DNA of 64,000 nucleotides, from contig NZ_CP036150.1 of the NCBI RefSeq assembly GCF_008329965.1, positions 2,744,439 to 2,808,438 of the forward strand. The letters are read 5' to 3'. A program made the translations under genes and the position numbers. The notes under the pieces are model-generated. The model had not been told where the DNA came from. It searched no databases and worked only from the letters and a program-made list of their open reading frames with translations. This document shows, piece after piece, positions 44,098-52,454 of the stretch; positions within the stretch are counted from its first letter, which is position 1, and each line of letters opens with the position of its first letter. The DNA is from Oceanispirochaeta crateris (lineage in GTDB: Bacteria; Spirochaetota; Spirochaetia; DSM-2461).

Positions 44098-45682
44098 GAT
44101 ATTTTTTGGGAGAAACTCCTGTATACTTTTTAAAACTATGGCTGAAGTAATACACCTCATTGTAACCGCATTTTCCCGCAATATCGATTATTTTTTCACT
44201 GGTAAGGCTCAGAAGCTCTTTTGCTTTTTCAAGACGGATCATGGTGAGGTATTTTACAAAGGTCGTCTGCTTTTCCTTTTTAAACAGGAGGCTCAGGTAG
44301 GAGACAGAGAGGCCCATTTCATCGCAAACTGATTCCATGGAAATATTTGTTTCAGCATAATTTTTTTCCATGTAATTGATTGCATTATCAAGCATGCGTT
44401 GAGAATTGGTCATTTTATTCTTTAGATTCATTTCTCGCAGCTTGAGAAGAACAGAAAGTACCCAGTCAAACATCTGTTCCAGGTTTCTAAACAAAGTCAT
44501 TTTCTCAAGGATGTCTTCTCCCAGAGTTTCATCTAGATTGACTCCAATAGATTCAGAAAAATTCACAAGGACATTTACCATATTAATGATATAGGGTCTG
44601 AAATTTGTAATTGTCTTACTGTCCCGCAGGGCATTAAGTTTCAATGATTCCATAACATTACGGATCTCCGAATCAGATCCGAATTTAACATTATAAACAA
44701 TATCATTGATTTCCGTTTCACTCAGACTTAGCACCTTGGGCCGATCTTTCTCCAGCTGATTGATATAGACGATTCTTCCTGCGTTGAGGAACCGGCTGAA
44801 TCCTAAAGCCTGACCAGCTTCTTCATAACCTTCTCTAAGTTCAGCAAATCCGCGGTGGAGATTACTCACACCAATATCAATGGCCACATTGAGGTATTGC
44901 TCCACCATCTTGACCATTTCATAAAAGACAGAATCGACCTTTTTAAAAAAATTAAGGCTATTTTCCTTAATAACCAGGATGATGCCACTGTTGAAATGAA
45001 AGCTGTAAAAAGTGTAGCCATGGCGTTCCAGAATAGACTGGATCACGGAACGAACCGATAATTTCAGTTTCTCATATTCTATGACATCAAGATGATCTGG
45101 TCCCCGTTCGGTCTGGATATAACTGAGAATATACTCTCGGTCATCCAGAGAGATCCCATGGTGCTTCAAGTTTTCAATATCTTCAGTTTTTCCACTTTGT
45201 GAAGAAACAAGGTAGGAGGTAAAATAATTATCAATGATGAGAGGGATACTTTTTTCATACCGTTTCCGAAGGATATCCAGGTTATATTTTTCTTTAAACT
45301 CATTATCCAGTTCCACTTTCAGCTTATCAAGGAAGAGAGAAATATCATTCTGGGTCACTGGTTTGGTCAGATAACTGGTAACATGAAGCTCAATAGCTTC
45401 CCTGGCATATTCAAATTCATCGAACCCTGTGATAAAGGCGACACGGGTGGTAGGAAAATCTCGTTTAATGGTTTTGGTGAGTTCAATGCCGTTGATAAAG
45501 GGCATTTTTATATCCGTCAAAACGACATGGGGATTGAACTTTTCAATGAGTTCCAGGGCATCGTAGCCGTTCCCGGCCGCAGCAACAACCTGAAAACCGC
45601 TGTCCTTGGATATTTTGGATGAAATACGTCCCCGCACCTCATCCTCATCATCTACCAGAATCATTCTATACAATTCTTCCAC
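44075..45682 (-). CDS. YesN-type response regulator with AraC DNA-binding domain
   Basis: A 535-residue regulator: receiver domain (MILVDDEDEVRG, phosphoacceptor Asp in VVLTDIKMPFINGIEL), a 290-residue middle region, and a C-terminal AraC-type double helix-turn-helix (MSLSVSYLSLLFKKEKQ-like and IDIAGKCGYNEVYYFSHSFKK). A GTG at 45682 with GAGGAG upstream is the start. First gene of the sensing operon that leads into mglBAC, its probable target. Confidence 0.9.
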   Translation of the reverse strand: MEELYRMILVDDEDEVRGRISSKISKDSGFQVVAAAGNGYDALELIEKFNPHVVLTDIKMPFINGIELTKTIKRDFPTTRVAFITGFDEFEYAREAIELHVTSYLTKPVTQNDISLFLDKLKVELDNEFKEKYNLDILRKRYEKSIPLIIDNYFTSYLVSSQSGKTEDIENLKHHGISLDDREYILSYIQTERGPDHLDVIEYEKLKLSVRSVIQSILERHGYTFYSFHFNSGIILVIKENSLNFFKKVDSVFYEMVKMVEQYLNVAIDIGVSNLHRGFAELREGYEEAGQALGFSRFLNAGRIVYINQLEKDRPKVLSLSETEINDIVYNVKFGSDSEIRNVMESLKLNALRDSKTITNFRPYIINMVNVLVNFSESIGVNLDETLGEDILEKMTLFRNLEQMFDWVLSVLLKLREMNLKNKMTNSQRMLDNAINYMEKNYAETNISMESVCDEMGLSVSYLSLLFKKEKQTTFVKYLTMIRLEKAKELLSLTSEKIIDIAGKCGYNEVYYFSHSFKKYTGVSPKKYREEINQN

Positions 45683-45766
45683 CCGAAATGTCTCCTCACA
45701 ACAAATTTATAAGATCATTGTCATTCGGAAGGAAGTATTTTGTAAAGTCTCAAATTTAAAACCTTT

Positions 45767-46009
45767 TTAGTAGCCTTTTCCCGCCGACATAACATGAATT
45801 GGATCAAAGGCATGACAGGGAGTCACAGCATGAACGGCTTCGCACTCAGGGCATTGTGCCTCAAATGTTTCCATCTCAAAATCCTTATCACACACTGCGC
45901 ATTTCACTGTCATGGGGATGGGCATGAACTGATTTGAAAAGCCCATCATACGTACCTTGTCTACTACCTGTTTTCCATCGGTGAAACTTCCTGAACATCC
46001 ATCGTGCAT
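45767..46009 (-). CDS. small zinc-ribbon protein, HypA-like
   Basis: An 80-residue protein with a CxxC...CxxC zinc ribbon (CAVCDK near 37, CPECEA near 53) and two further Cys. It begins MHDG, close to the MHE start that binds nickel in HypA, and the zinc ribbon is also a HypA feature; full HypA is about 115 residues, so this is at best a relative. AAGGAG precedes the ATG. It lies 74 bases downstream of the ABC-type ATPase gene, same strand. Together with the HypB-like GTPase this suggests metal handling; that is inference. Confidence 0.75.
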   Translation of the reverse strand: MHDGCSGSFTDGKQVVDKVRMMGFSNQFMPIPMTVKCAVCDKDFEMETFEAQCPECEAVHAVTPCHAFDPIHVMSAGKGY

Positions 46010-46083
46010 ACGATTTCTCCTTACTATTTTTTTTGTTTATTCTGCCTAAAGAGGCTATATGAAAGTCTTCATTATCATTGGAT

Positions 46084-47100
46084 TCAAGCTTGAATGGGAT
46101 CGATCAGACTATCTCCCATTCTTAAGCGGGTACGGTAACTAAGGAGTGTTTTGTCCAATTCTTCCAGCTTTCCCAGAATGGTCCTCTCTTCATCCGTCGT
46201 TTCGATAACTTTGCTTATCCCGCCATTTTTAATCACAATCCGCCGGTCTCCCATGAGAGCCAGAACAGGATCATGAGTTGCCATCAGAACAATTTTTTCC
46301 TCGGAAAGAAGAAGCTGAAGGGCCTTTTTTCTGTCTATGCCAGCGTTCTCAATTTCATCGATGAGGATGATGGGAGACTGGCTTAGAATTGCTGTATCGG
46401 CAATCATGAGTGCCCTCGATTGCCCTCCGGAAAGACTGGTAATGGGTGTGTCAGGCTGAAACTGCTCTCCCGCCAGCTTATTGGCCTCTTCGATGATCCT
46501 CTGAACAAGGTCATCCCTGTTTTCTACCATTCGGCTTTCTGCATGAAGCTCGACAAACTCCTGAACAGAAAGATCCATGACGAAGTTCATATTCTGAGAA
46601 AGTTGAGCCACTAGCTTTTTGGCACCTGAAAATCGCCAGGATGTATCGGGAACATCGTCATTGATCAAGATTTCCCGCTTGGTGGGAGTATCTTTCCGAG
46701 CCACCCATTCTATGTCTCCCAATAAACGACTTTTCCCGGAACCTGTAGGTCCCACAATAGAAATGACTTCGCTTTTTCGGATGACAAGTTCATCGAATCC
46801 TTCCGGATTTCCCGATTTGTCCAGACCGGGAAGGATTGTGAGTGAATGGACCTGCTGACCTTCATCCAGAAAATCGAGCATCTGGTTGATATATTCTGTC
46901 AACTGAGACAGAAGGAGGTCGGGGTCCAGAGCCCGGTCCTCCTTCTCATCATCATCAAAAGAATCAAAATACCCCGCCCAGCTCAAAGAGCCGGCCCGGG
47001 AAATATCCAGACCATTGTTCTTGAAAAAAGATTCTGTAAAAGGATAATCCCGAAGGATCTCATCGAATAGTCTATGTTCCAGTCGGTCTTTTGTGATCAT
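46084..47100 (-). CDS. cytosolic ABC-type ATPase with DUF1858-like head
   Basis: A 338-residue protein. An N-terminal segment (LFDEILRDYPFTESFFKNNGLD) like DUF1858 domains, then an ABC-ATPase with Walker A GPTGSGKSRLLG, signature SLSGGQSRALMIAD and Walker B PIILIDEIENAG, and a His-switch (MATHDP). It has no membrane part, and no permease is nearby. The start overlaps the GTPase gene by 4 bases. It may act on a soluble partner rather than in transport. Confidence 0.82.
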   Translation of the reverse strand: MITKDRLEHRLFDEILRDYPFTESFFKNNGLDISRAGSLSWAGYFDSFDDDEKEDRALDPDLLLSQLTEYINQMLDFLDEGQQVHSLTILPGLDKSGNPEGFDELVIRKSEVISIVGPTGSGKSRLLGDIEWVARKDTPTKREILINDDVPDTSWRFSGAKKLVAQLSQNMNFVMDLSVQEFVELHAESRMVENRDDLVQRIIEEANKLAGEQFQPDTPITSLSGGQSRALMIADTAILSQSPIILIDEIENAGIDRKKALQLLLSEEKIVLMATHDPVLALMGDRRIVIKNGGISKVIETTDEERTILGKLEELDKTLLSYRTRLRMGDSLIDPIQA

Positions 47101-47804
47101 GAATGAGGTTCTCCATCTGTTAAATTCATTTTTCGAACATTTCCCATTTGAAAACTCTCTCCAATCCGGGTTTCACCCAAACAGTAGGAGCAAAGAGCTG
47201 AAGGCATTGAAAATCTGAGTTTTTTACCAACCAGGGTTTCAATTTTCTCATTTTCATCGAAAAACAGAGTACTGAGCTCGAAACTTCCCTGCCCTGTCAA
47301 ACCGTTGATATTCATGATTACCGCAGAGGGATTGACCATATTCACACGGCTGGCAAAGACTTCTCTCTCTGCTTGCGAGACGATATCACCCTTGGTAATG
47401 ACCACGATATCTGCCGATTTCAGCATAGGACCAATTTTTTTCGGAGTATTGATTCCACTGAGATTGTCGATGACACAGACGGCTTTGATATCCTTGATAT
47501 AGGGAGAACAACGGTTGCATAACCCGGCGGATTCAGAAATAAGAACATCGAATCCTTCTCGGATGCCCCACTGAGTGACCTCTTCTACATTGCTCACAAA
47601 ATAATGATCGGGACAAAGGGCTCCAGAAAGCCCCTTCTTGACGGGAATCCCCGCTTTTTCATACAGGATGTCATCATCAGTATAGAGGCAGTCGAATTTG
47701 GCAACTCCCACTTTCAACCCTCTTTGCTTCAAGGATTCAATGGTTTTCAGAATAACTGAGGTCTTCCCCGAAGAAGGGGGTCCCGAAACAGTGATTAGAT
47801 TCAT
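47097..47804 (-). CDS. HypB/CobW-type G3E GTPase
   Basis: A 235-residue P-loop protein: GPPSSGKTSVIL (Walker A), SESAGLCNRCSPYI (where G3E proteins have the metal-binding/switch region), VCVIDNLSGIN, and TKGD in place of the usual NKxD guanine motif. A CSYCLGETRIG segment near the C terminus adds a CxxC. HypB, UreG and CobW relatives load metals into enzymes. It overlaps both neighbours by 4 bases. The metal and the target are unknown. Confidence 0.85.
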   Translation of the reverse strand: MNLITVSGPPSSGKTSVILKTIESLKQRGLKVGVAKFDCLYTDDDILYEKAGIPVKKGLSGALCPDHYFVSNVEEVTQWGIREGFDVLISESAGLCNRCSPYIKDIKAVCVIDNLSGINTPKKIGPMLKSADIVVITKGDIVSQAEREVFASRVNMVNPSAVIMNINGLTGQGSFELSTLFFDENEKIETLVGKKLRFSMPSALCSYCLGETRIGESFQMGNVRKMNLTDGEPHS

Positions 47805-49045
47805 ACAGCCTCCCTTGTCATATCCACAGAGTCATTGAAGACGGTTTCACAATGATTGATCAAAGTGGCAATGTCCTGGGAATAGATATAATCCCAGCCT
47901 AACCACATAAACGTCTTATCCTTCTCAATCCTGTTGTCCACATCGGGATGAACCGAAGGAAAAAGGCCACTGTGAGCCAGAACCTCTCCTACATTTTTTG
48001 AGGCAAAGAAGTCGATCACAGGCTGTAGTTTTTCAATCTTTTGTTTCTTTGCCAACATAAATATTGGACTGAGGATGGCACCGTCTGAAGGCCAAACCGC
48101 CTGCATACCTCCTCCCTCTCTGACCATTTTGGTAAAGAAATAAGGCATGATGGTCACAATGGGTTTGGTGTTCTTGCTGCGGTTACTCTTGACCATCTGA
48201 GAGGGGTGCATGGCTGTAAGCAAACTGCGTCCCATCTTTCTAAGCCCCTCATCTCCATAGTTTTTATGTATGTTCAACAAAATCGCATTGAAAAGATCGA
48301 AGTCCCCCACAGGAAGGGATACCCGTTTTTCGAATTCCGGAGCCAGGACATCTTCCCAGCTTTGGGGAACGGGCCTGTCTCCCAATTCATCCGTATTGAT
48401 CAAAAAGACAGCAGGAACCACGCCGATCATACCGTAATGCCCCCGAGGATCTTTTAGATTCAAATCATTGAATAAGGAATTAAAACTATCCAGCCCGCTA
48501 GTGTCTTCAAAGACGCCGTCTTTTTTAAATTTTCCGATTTTCTGCTCATCAAAAAACATATCAAATCCGGCAGAGATAAACAGATCGGGCAATTTCTCGG
48601 GATCTTCCACACCATCGATGTTCTCCTGCACCCAGTCCAATCCCATGGAAGCGGCTTTCAGCTCATGATTGATGTGAATACTATGGCTCTTTTTATAGGA
48701 CTCATTGAACTCATTAAACTGCTCTAAAAGAGGCAGACGCACAGGACAGGGCAAAAGGCCGACCACATTCAGGGCCTCATCATCCTCTTTCTGCTCTGCT
48801 TGATTCAAGGTCGCATCCACACTGCTCTTTTTCTGTTCAATGGCTTCATTGAGAAGCTTAGAAAAAATTTGCAGATCCAGCTGCTTCAACATCAGGGCTG
48901 ATTCAAGGCTGATTGTTTTTGCAAACTTTTCCCTTTTTTCCTGATCACTCATCTGGGGAAACCCGTTTGACACAAACACGGGAATCGTCTCAGGGTATCT
49001 TTCGATGATGGTATAGAGGGTATCTTCAGGACAGAAGGTTTTCAT
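47801..49045 (-). CDS. cytosolic substrate-binding-protein-like protein with DUF1858-type head
   Basis: A 414-residue protein. The first 35 residues (TLYTIIERYPETIPVFVSNGF) look like a DUF1858 domain; from about 90 on the sequence resembles type 2 periplasmic binding proteins for metals or anions (VVGLLPCPVRLPLLEQF, PDLFISAGFDMFF, VPAVFLINTDEL, FFASKNVGEVLAHSGLFPSV). There is no signal peptide or hydrophobic leader, so it is probably cytosolic. It starts 4 bases into the Rrf2 gene end and overlaps the GTPase gene by 4. Function unknown. Confidence 0.8.
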   Translation of the reverse strand: MKTFCPEDTLYTIIERYPETIPVFVSNGFPQMSDQEKREKFAKTISLESALMLKQLDLQIFSKLLNEAIEQKKSSVDATLNQAEQKEDDEALNVVGLLPCPVRLPLLEQFNEFNESYKKSHSIHINHELKAASMGLDWVQENIDGVEDPEKLPDLFISAGFDMFFDEQKIGKFKKDGVFEDTSGLDSFNSLFNDLNLKDPRGHYGMIGVVPAVFLINTDELGDRPVPQSWEDVLAPEFEKRVSLPVGDFDLFNAILLNIHKNYGDEGLRKMGRSLLTAMHPSQMVKSNRSKNTKPIVTIMPYFFTKMVREGGGMQAVWPSDGAILSPIFMLAKKQKIEKLQPVIDFFASKNVGEVLAHSGLFPSVHPDVDNRIEKDKTFMWLGWDYIYSQDIATLINHCETVFNDSVDMTREAV

Positions 49046-49476
49046 AGTATCTCCTTGGGGGTCTTTTCCCCTGATTTTATAAATTGATCTAGTTTTATGG
49101 ATCCGAAGGTCTTCAATATTTCACGACTGATGTCATTGAGCTTCTGATCAAAAATGCAGTCATTAAATCCACAGGCGGTATACCCCATGGGGCAATCAGA
49201 AAGCGTCACAGGAGATTCAATGGTCTCATATACATCTAAAAATGAGATATCTTCAGACGGACGTTTCAAGATAAAACCACCCCGGGGACCTCTCTGGGAT
49301 GCCGTGATTCCGGCCCGATTCAATGTCTGAAACACCTTGGCAAGGTGAGCTTCCGATGCATTAAGACGGCGGGCGATTTCTTTCACATTGACCCGTTTTG
49401 GAGACTCTTGAGCAACCAGCGCCAGGCCATGAAAAGCCAATGAGGCAGCTTCTGAAATATTGATCAATTGATTCAC
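49042..49476 (-). CDS. Rrf2 family regulator
   Basis: A 144-residue Rrf2/IscR-type winged-helix regulator (VNVKEIARRLNASEAHLAKVFQTLNRAG, SQRGPRGGFIL). The cluster loop has three cysteines (DCPMGYTACGFNDC), as in IscR/NsrR, so it probably binds an Fe-S cluster. It is the first gene of a coupled operon with a binding-protein-like protein, a GTPase and an ABC-type ATPase, each overlapping by 4 bases. A palindrome over its own promoter suggests autoregulation. Confidence 0.88.
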   Translation of the reverse strand: MNQLINISEAASLAFHGLALVAQESPKRVNVKEIARRLNASEAHLAKVFQTLNRAGITASQRGPRGGFILKRPSEDISFLDVYETIESPVTLSDCPMGYTACGFNDCIFDQKLNDISREILKTFGSIKLDQFIKSGEKTPKEIL

Positions 49477-49509
49477 CTTGCATTCTCCCTTGATTATCTT
49501 TTCACCTAT

Positions 49510-49547
49510 TTAGGTACTACATTACCTAATTGATTTTGAGGGGTCAA
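49510..49547 (-). promoter_or_regulatory. Rrf2 operon promoter with palindromic operator
   Basis: On the minus strand TTGACC (49542-49547) and TAATGT (49519-49524) are 17 bases apart. A perfect 7-6-7 dyad, TTAGGTA and TACCTAA (49510-49529), covers the -10. It is the best candidate for the Rrf2 site. It does not closely match the E. coli IscR type 1 or 2 sequences as I recall them. Confidence 0.7.
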
Positions 49548-49590
49548 TCCATTTTCCGCTTTGAGAACCCTAAATAGAAGAAGAATGGTT

Positions 49591-49611
49591 TATAATGTAA
49601 CTGATGTTACA
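49591..49611 (+). promoter_or_regulatory. -10 box and palindrome before the diadenylate cyclase gene
   Basis: TATAAT (49591-49596) is followed at once by the perfect 6-4-6 palindrome TGTAACTGATGTTACA (49596-49611), 15 bases before the ATG at 49627. A protein bound there would block the transcription start or ribosome access. No clear -35 is seen. The regulator is unknown; the site differs from the Rrf2 site on the other side of the gap. Confidence 0.65.
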
Positions 49612-49626
49612 AAAAGGAGAGATGTA

Positions 49627-50943
49627 ATGATTAATTTAAGCAGATCGATGGAATCCGATTGCCCCAGCAAGGAGTCCCTCCTTCCTGCTATGGTCCATCA
49701 CTTCTTTTCTGATAAGGATGATCTTTTCAAAGATAAAATTATCTCAGGGTGCCTAGCGCGAGAAAAGGAAGCCTCCACTATGGTGGATAAGGGCATTGCC
49801 TTTCCCCATTCGGTCATCAAAGAGAGGATATCTCCACAGATACTCTGCTGCTATTCTCCAACAGGAGTCCCCTGGAACAGCACGGGAGAAAAAGTATCGA
49901 TCATCATCCTGCTGGTATGCAATGAAGAAGATCACCTTCCCACCCTCTCAGAACTGGCAGGAATATTTCAGATGCCCGGGGTCACAGACAAGCTGGGAAA
50001 GGCCAAAAGTGCTGAAGATATGTCAGAAATTCTGTTAAGAGCTCAATCCCAAAAAGAGAAGAACTGGTCTAAAGAAAAAGAGATCATTACAAATTCCCTT
50101 CTCAGAGAAGCCGACCGCCTTAGGTCCAACACTGAAAATACAAAGATGGTCTTGTTTTCAAATTCTCTCATCCAAATTTTGTCCGTAGTGGAACAATTCA
50201 GTCAAAAAAGTTCAATCCTGGTCAGCAGTAAAAACAGGGTTCTCAACAGAGTCGATCTATTGAAAAAACATTTCACAGTCATTCATAGCGTCCAGGGCTC
50301 GATCAGTTATGAAAAAGAAATCCTCAAACAACTCTGGACCGAAAAGATTCTGTCTGATGGAGATGTGGTCATTTCTCTCTCTGGTTTTGAGTTTGATATG
50401 ATGCCTCACAGCATTTCTATTACCGCCATCCCAAGAGATCTGTATGACGAGTCCAGAGTCTTGAAATATAAGATCCCCCATAATGTGAATTTGGAAATCC
50501 TCAGCCGCGCTGTATCTCTGGCCTCGGAGCTTTCCCGGCAGGGACGGGAGGGAAAATCTGTTGGTACAATTTTTGTAGTGGGAGAGTATGAGAGCGTTCA
50601 GGATTACTGCAAACAGTTGATCATCAATCCCTTTGGTGGATTGGAAGACTATGAGAGAAGTATTCTTGATGCAGGACTCTCAGAAACTATCAAGGAATTT
50701 TCCAAGATAGATGGAGCTTATATCGTTGAAAATTCCGGAAAGATTCGCTCCGGTGGCACATATCTCTCGATCCCGCCCCATCAGATCCGGCTTCAACCCG
50801 GTTTGGGAGCCCGTCATGCCGCGGCTCTTGGAATCACCTTGGTCGCACCTGTTGCATCAGTTGTCTTATCTGAATCGACAGGTCATATCCGTATTTTCTG
50901 GGATGGAATGGAACAGGATCTATTTGTCCCGGGTGACAGATAA
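49627..50943 (+). CDS. EIIA-like / pyruvate kinase C-like / diadenylate cyclase fusion
   Basis: A 438-residue protein with three parts. Residues about 1-130 resemble PTS EIIA type 2, with the phospho-His segment GIAFPHS. About 140-300 look like the pyruvate-kinase C-terminal fold (GDVVISLSGFEFD, ITAIPRDLYDES). About 310-438 form a DisA_N/DAC domain (DGAYIVENSGKIRSGG, GLGARHAAALGIT, VVLSESTGHIRIF) that makes cyclic di-AMP from ATP. The catalytic DGA is kept, but RHR is changed to RHA. PK_C-DAC order is known from archaeal DacZ; the EIIA head is unusual. AAGGAGAG five bases before the ATG sets the start. Activity unproven because of the RHA change. Confidence 0.78.
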   Translation: MINLSRSMESDCPSKESLLPAMVHHFFSDKDDLFKDKIISGCLAREKEASTMVDKGIAFPHSVIKERISPQILCCYSPTGVPWNSTGEKVSIIILLVCNEEDHLPTLSELAGIFQMPGVTDKLGKAKSAEDMSEILLRAQSQKEKNWSKEKEIITNSLLREADRLRSNTENTKMVLFSNSLIQILSVVEQFSQKSSILVSSKNRVLNRVDLLKKHFTVIHSVQGSISYEKEILKQLWTEKILSDGDVVISLSGFEFDMMPHSISITAIPRDLYDESRVLKYKIPHNVNLEILSRAVSLASELSRQGREGKSVGTIFVVGEYESVQDYCKQLIINPFGGLEDYERSILDAGLSETIKEFSKIDGAYIVENSGKIRSGGTYLSIPPHQIRLQPGLGARHAAALGITLVAPVASVVLSESTGHIRIFWDGMEQDLFVPGDR

Positions 50944-50952
50944 AGAACCTTC

Positions 50953-51711
50953 CTAAGAAAGCTTCACAATTACATCCAATGATACAAGCATAATAGAATA
51001 GTACAAAATCAATATAATCAATAGAATCCAGCGGTCCAAAAGAGGATATTTCCTTTTGCCGAAGTCTCTCTGCCCCACAAACCAGTCAGAACAAAAGTAT
51101 CCAATCCCAATGAAAGCCAACTGAGGCTGTCCGGCAAAAATGGAATAAATTCCACCACACAGAAGAATCGAAACAGACAGGGCATAAACCATCATGGGAA
51201 TAAGAGTTTCCTTATCCACCTTGAGGGTGGTTAAAGCTCCCAACCCGAGGAGTAAAGGAAGAAAAATAGAGACAAGATGAGCCGAAAGAGCCAGGTTACT
51301 CTTCTGGGCATTCAAAATCAAACCCAGTCCCAGAAGAACAGTCATGACCATAAACAGGATCATTCCGATAAGATAGAGCTCATCCTGCCTTTTTTTATCT
51401 TTGACGGTATAGGCTCCTTCAATAAAGACATCACCCAATGACGCCAAGAGCCATACAAGAACAAAGATTCTGGGGAGAAATTCGTGAAGTAGCCCCTTCT
51501 CCAAGGTCAAAACCATGATAAGAACAGCGGTGAGACCAGCAATGAAAGGACTCATAAACCGGCGTATTTTCAACAGCTGCCGAAGCTCGGATTGTCCCGT
51601 TTTACTTTTTTCATCAGTATTGGATAACAAATCCTTATAGGACCTGGTTTTACTCTGTATGAAGATAGCGGCAAAGGCTGTCACAATAAAAATAAAATGA
51701 TACAAGCTCAT
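50953..51711 (-). CDS. YhhN/TMEM86 family membrane protein
   Basis: A 252-residue protein with eight or so hydrophobic helices. It carries the family's conserved residues in ASLGDVFIEGAY and the C-terminal YFCSDWFVGQRDF. Relatives include lysoplasmalogenases; bacterial members are largely uncharacterised. GGAGGG precedes the ATG. Its stop is 10 bases from the convergent cyclase gene's stop. Confidence 0.75.
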   Translation of the reverse strand: MSLYHFIFIVTAFAAIFIQSKTRSYKDLLSNTDEKSKTGQSELRQLLKIRRFMSPFIAGLTAVLIMVLTLEKGLLHEFLPRIFVLVWLLASLGDVFIEGAYTVKDKKRQDELYLIGMILFMVMTVLLGLGLILNAQKSNLALSAHLVSIFLPLLLGLGALTTLKVDKETLIPMMVYALSVSILLCGGIYSIFAGQPQLAFIGIGYFCSDWFVGQRDFGKRKYPLLDRWILLIILILYYSIMLVSLDVIVKLS

Positions 51712-51729
51712 GAAAATCCCTCCTGAATA

Positions 51730-51752
51730 GGGCTGTCATAGACTGACAGCCC
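51730..51752. terminator. strong hairpin after the nitroreductase gene
   Basis: GGGCTGTCA-TAGAC-TGACAGCCC is a perfect 9-bp stem. It is followed by TTTT only on the plus strand; on the minus strand, the direction of the genes, the T-run is poor, so it may act as an imperfect terminator or mRNA end stabiliser. Confidence 0.6.
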
Positions 51753-51793
51753 TTTTAAGAGTTTCGGTGCCACAATGGATTAAAATAAAGGGA

Positions 51794-52396
51794 TCAGGCA
51801 ATTTTTACCAGAGACTCAAAACGCCTTCTGGGTGCAGAGCTGTGAAGAACCTTCTCTTCATCAAAATATCCAAGAGCAATGAGCATAACCACCTCTTTTT
51901 CACCCTCTAGACCAAATTGTGTTTTTATCCCCTCAAAGTCAATTCCGCTCATGGGATGGGAATCAACACCCAGACTTTTGGCAGCATACATAATGGACAT
52001 AGCCAGAAGTCCGGTGTTGCTCTCTGCAAACTTAATTTTCCTTTCTTCTGTGGAACCATACAGAAAACTTGCAGCCCCTTTGGCCCTTTCTGCCCCATCA
52101 TTCCCGTAATTTTCCCTCATGAAGGACCACTGAGGATTATCATCACCATAGGCGCTCCTATCTCCCGACAGAATCAGTGTAACTGGGGCTTCCAGGATTT
52201 TAGGCTGCTGATTAGCAAGGCCATGAAGCTTCTTTTTGGCCTCATCGCTTTTAACGGCAATAATATCCCAAGGCTGCAGATTAAACGCCGATGGAGCATT
52301 GGCAGCCAAGTCAATGATCTCCTTCAGAAGAGAGTCCTCTAACTCCCTGGCAGGATCAAAAAAATTAATAGATCTTCTTTCAAATATACGATTCAC
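51794..52396 (-). CDS. nitroreductase family protein
   Basis: A 200-residue FMN-dependent oxidoreductase (FERRSINFFDPA, LAANAPSAFNLQPWDIIAVKS, SLGVDSHPMSGID, MLIALGYFDEEKV), typical length. Members reduce nitro groups, quinones or flavins with NAD(P)H. An ATG at 52408 lies on top of GGAGGT, which instead serves the GTG at 52396. A MarR-type operator (52416-52433) is just upstream and the MarR gene precedes it. Confidence 0.88.
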   Translation of the reverse strand: MNRIFERRSINFFDPARELEDSLLKEIIDLAANAPSAFNLQPWDIIAVKSDEAKKKLHGLANQQPKILEAPVTLILSGDRSAYGDDNPQWSFMRENYGNDGAERAKGAASFLYGSTEERKIKFAESNTGLLAMSIMYAAKSLGVDSHPMSGIDFEGIKTQFGLEGEKEVVMLIALGYFDEEKVLHSSAPRRRFESLVKIA

Positions 52397-52415
52397 AGGT
52401 ACCTCCATACAAAAT

Positions 52416-52433
52416 AATACTAACTAGTATTAA
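52416..52433 (-). promoter_or_regulatory. MarR operator before the nitroreductase gene
   Basis: AATACTAACTAGTATTAA holds the perfect dyad AATACTA-AC-TAGTATT. It closely matches the site at 52912-52929 before the MarR gene (consensus AATACTAAYTAGTAYTAA), 20 bases upstream of the GTG start. Confidence 0.82.
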
Positions 52434-52454
52434 ACAACTAAAAAAACTTTTCAC

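Noticed and set aside
49627..50943. Calling the protein a functional DisA
   Set aside because: The DNA-binding part of DisA is absent, and the RHR motif is changed to RHA, so only a diadenylate-cyclase-like domain is claimed.
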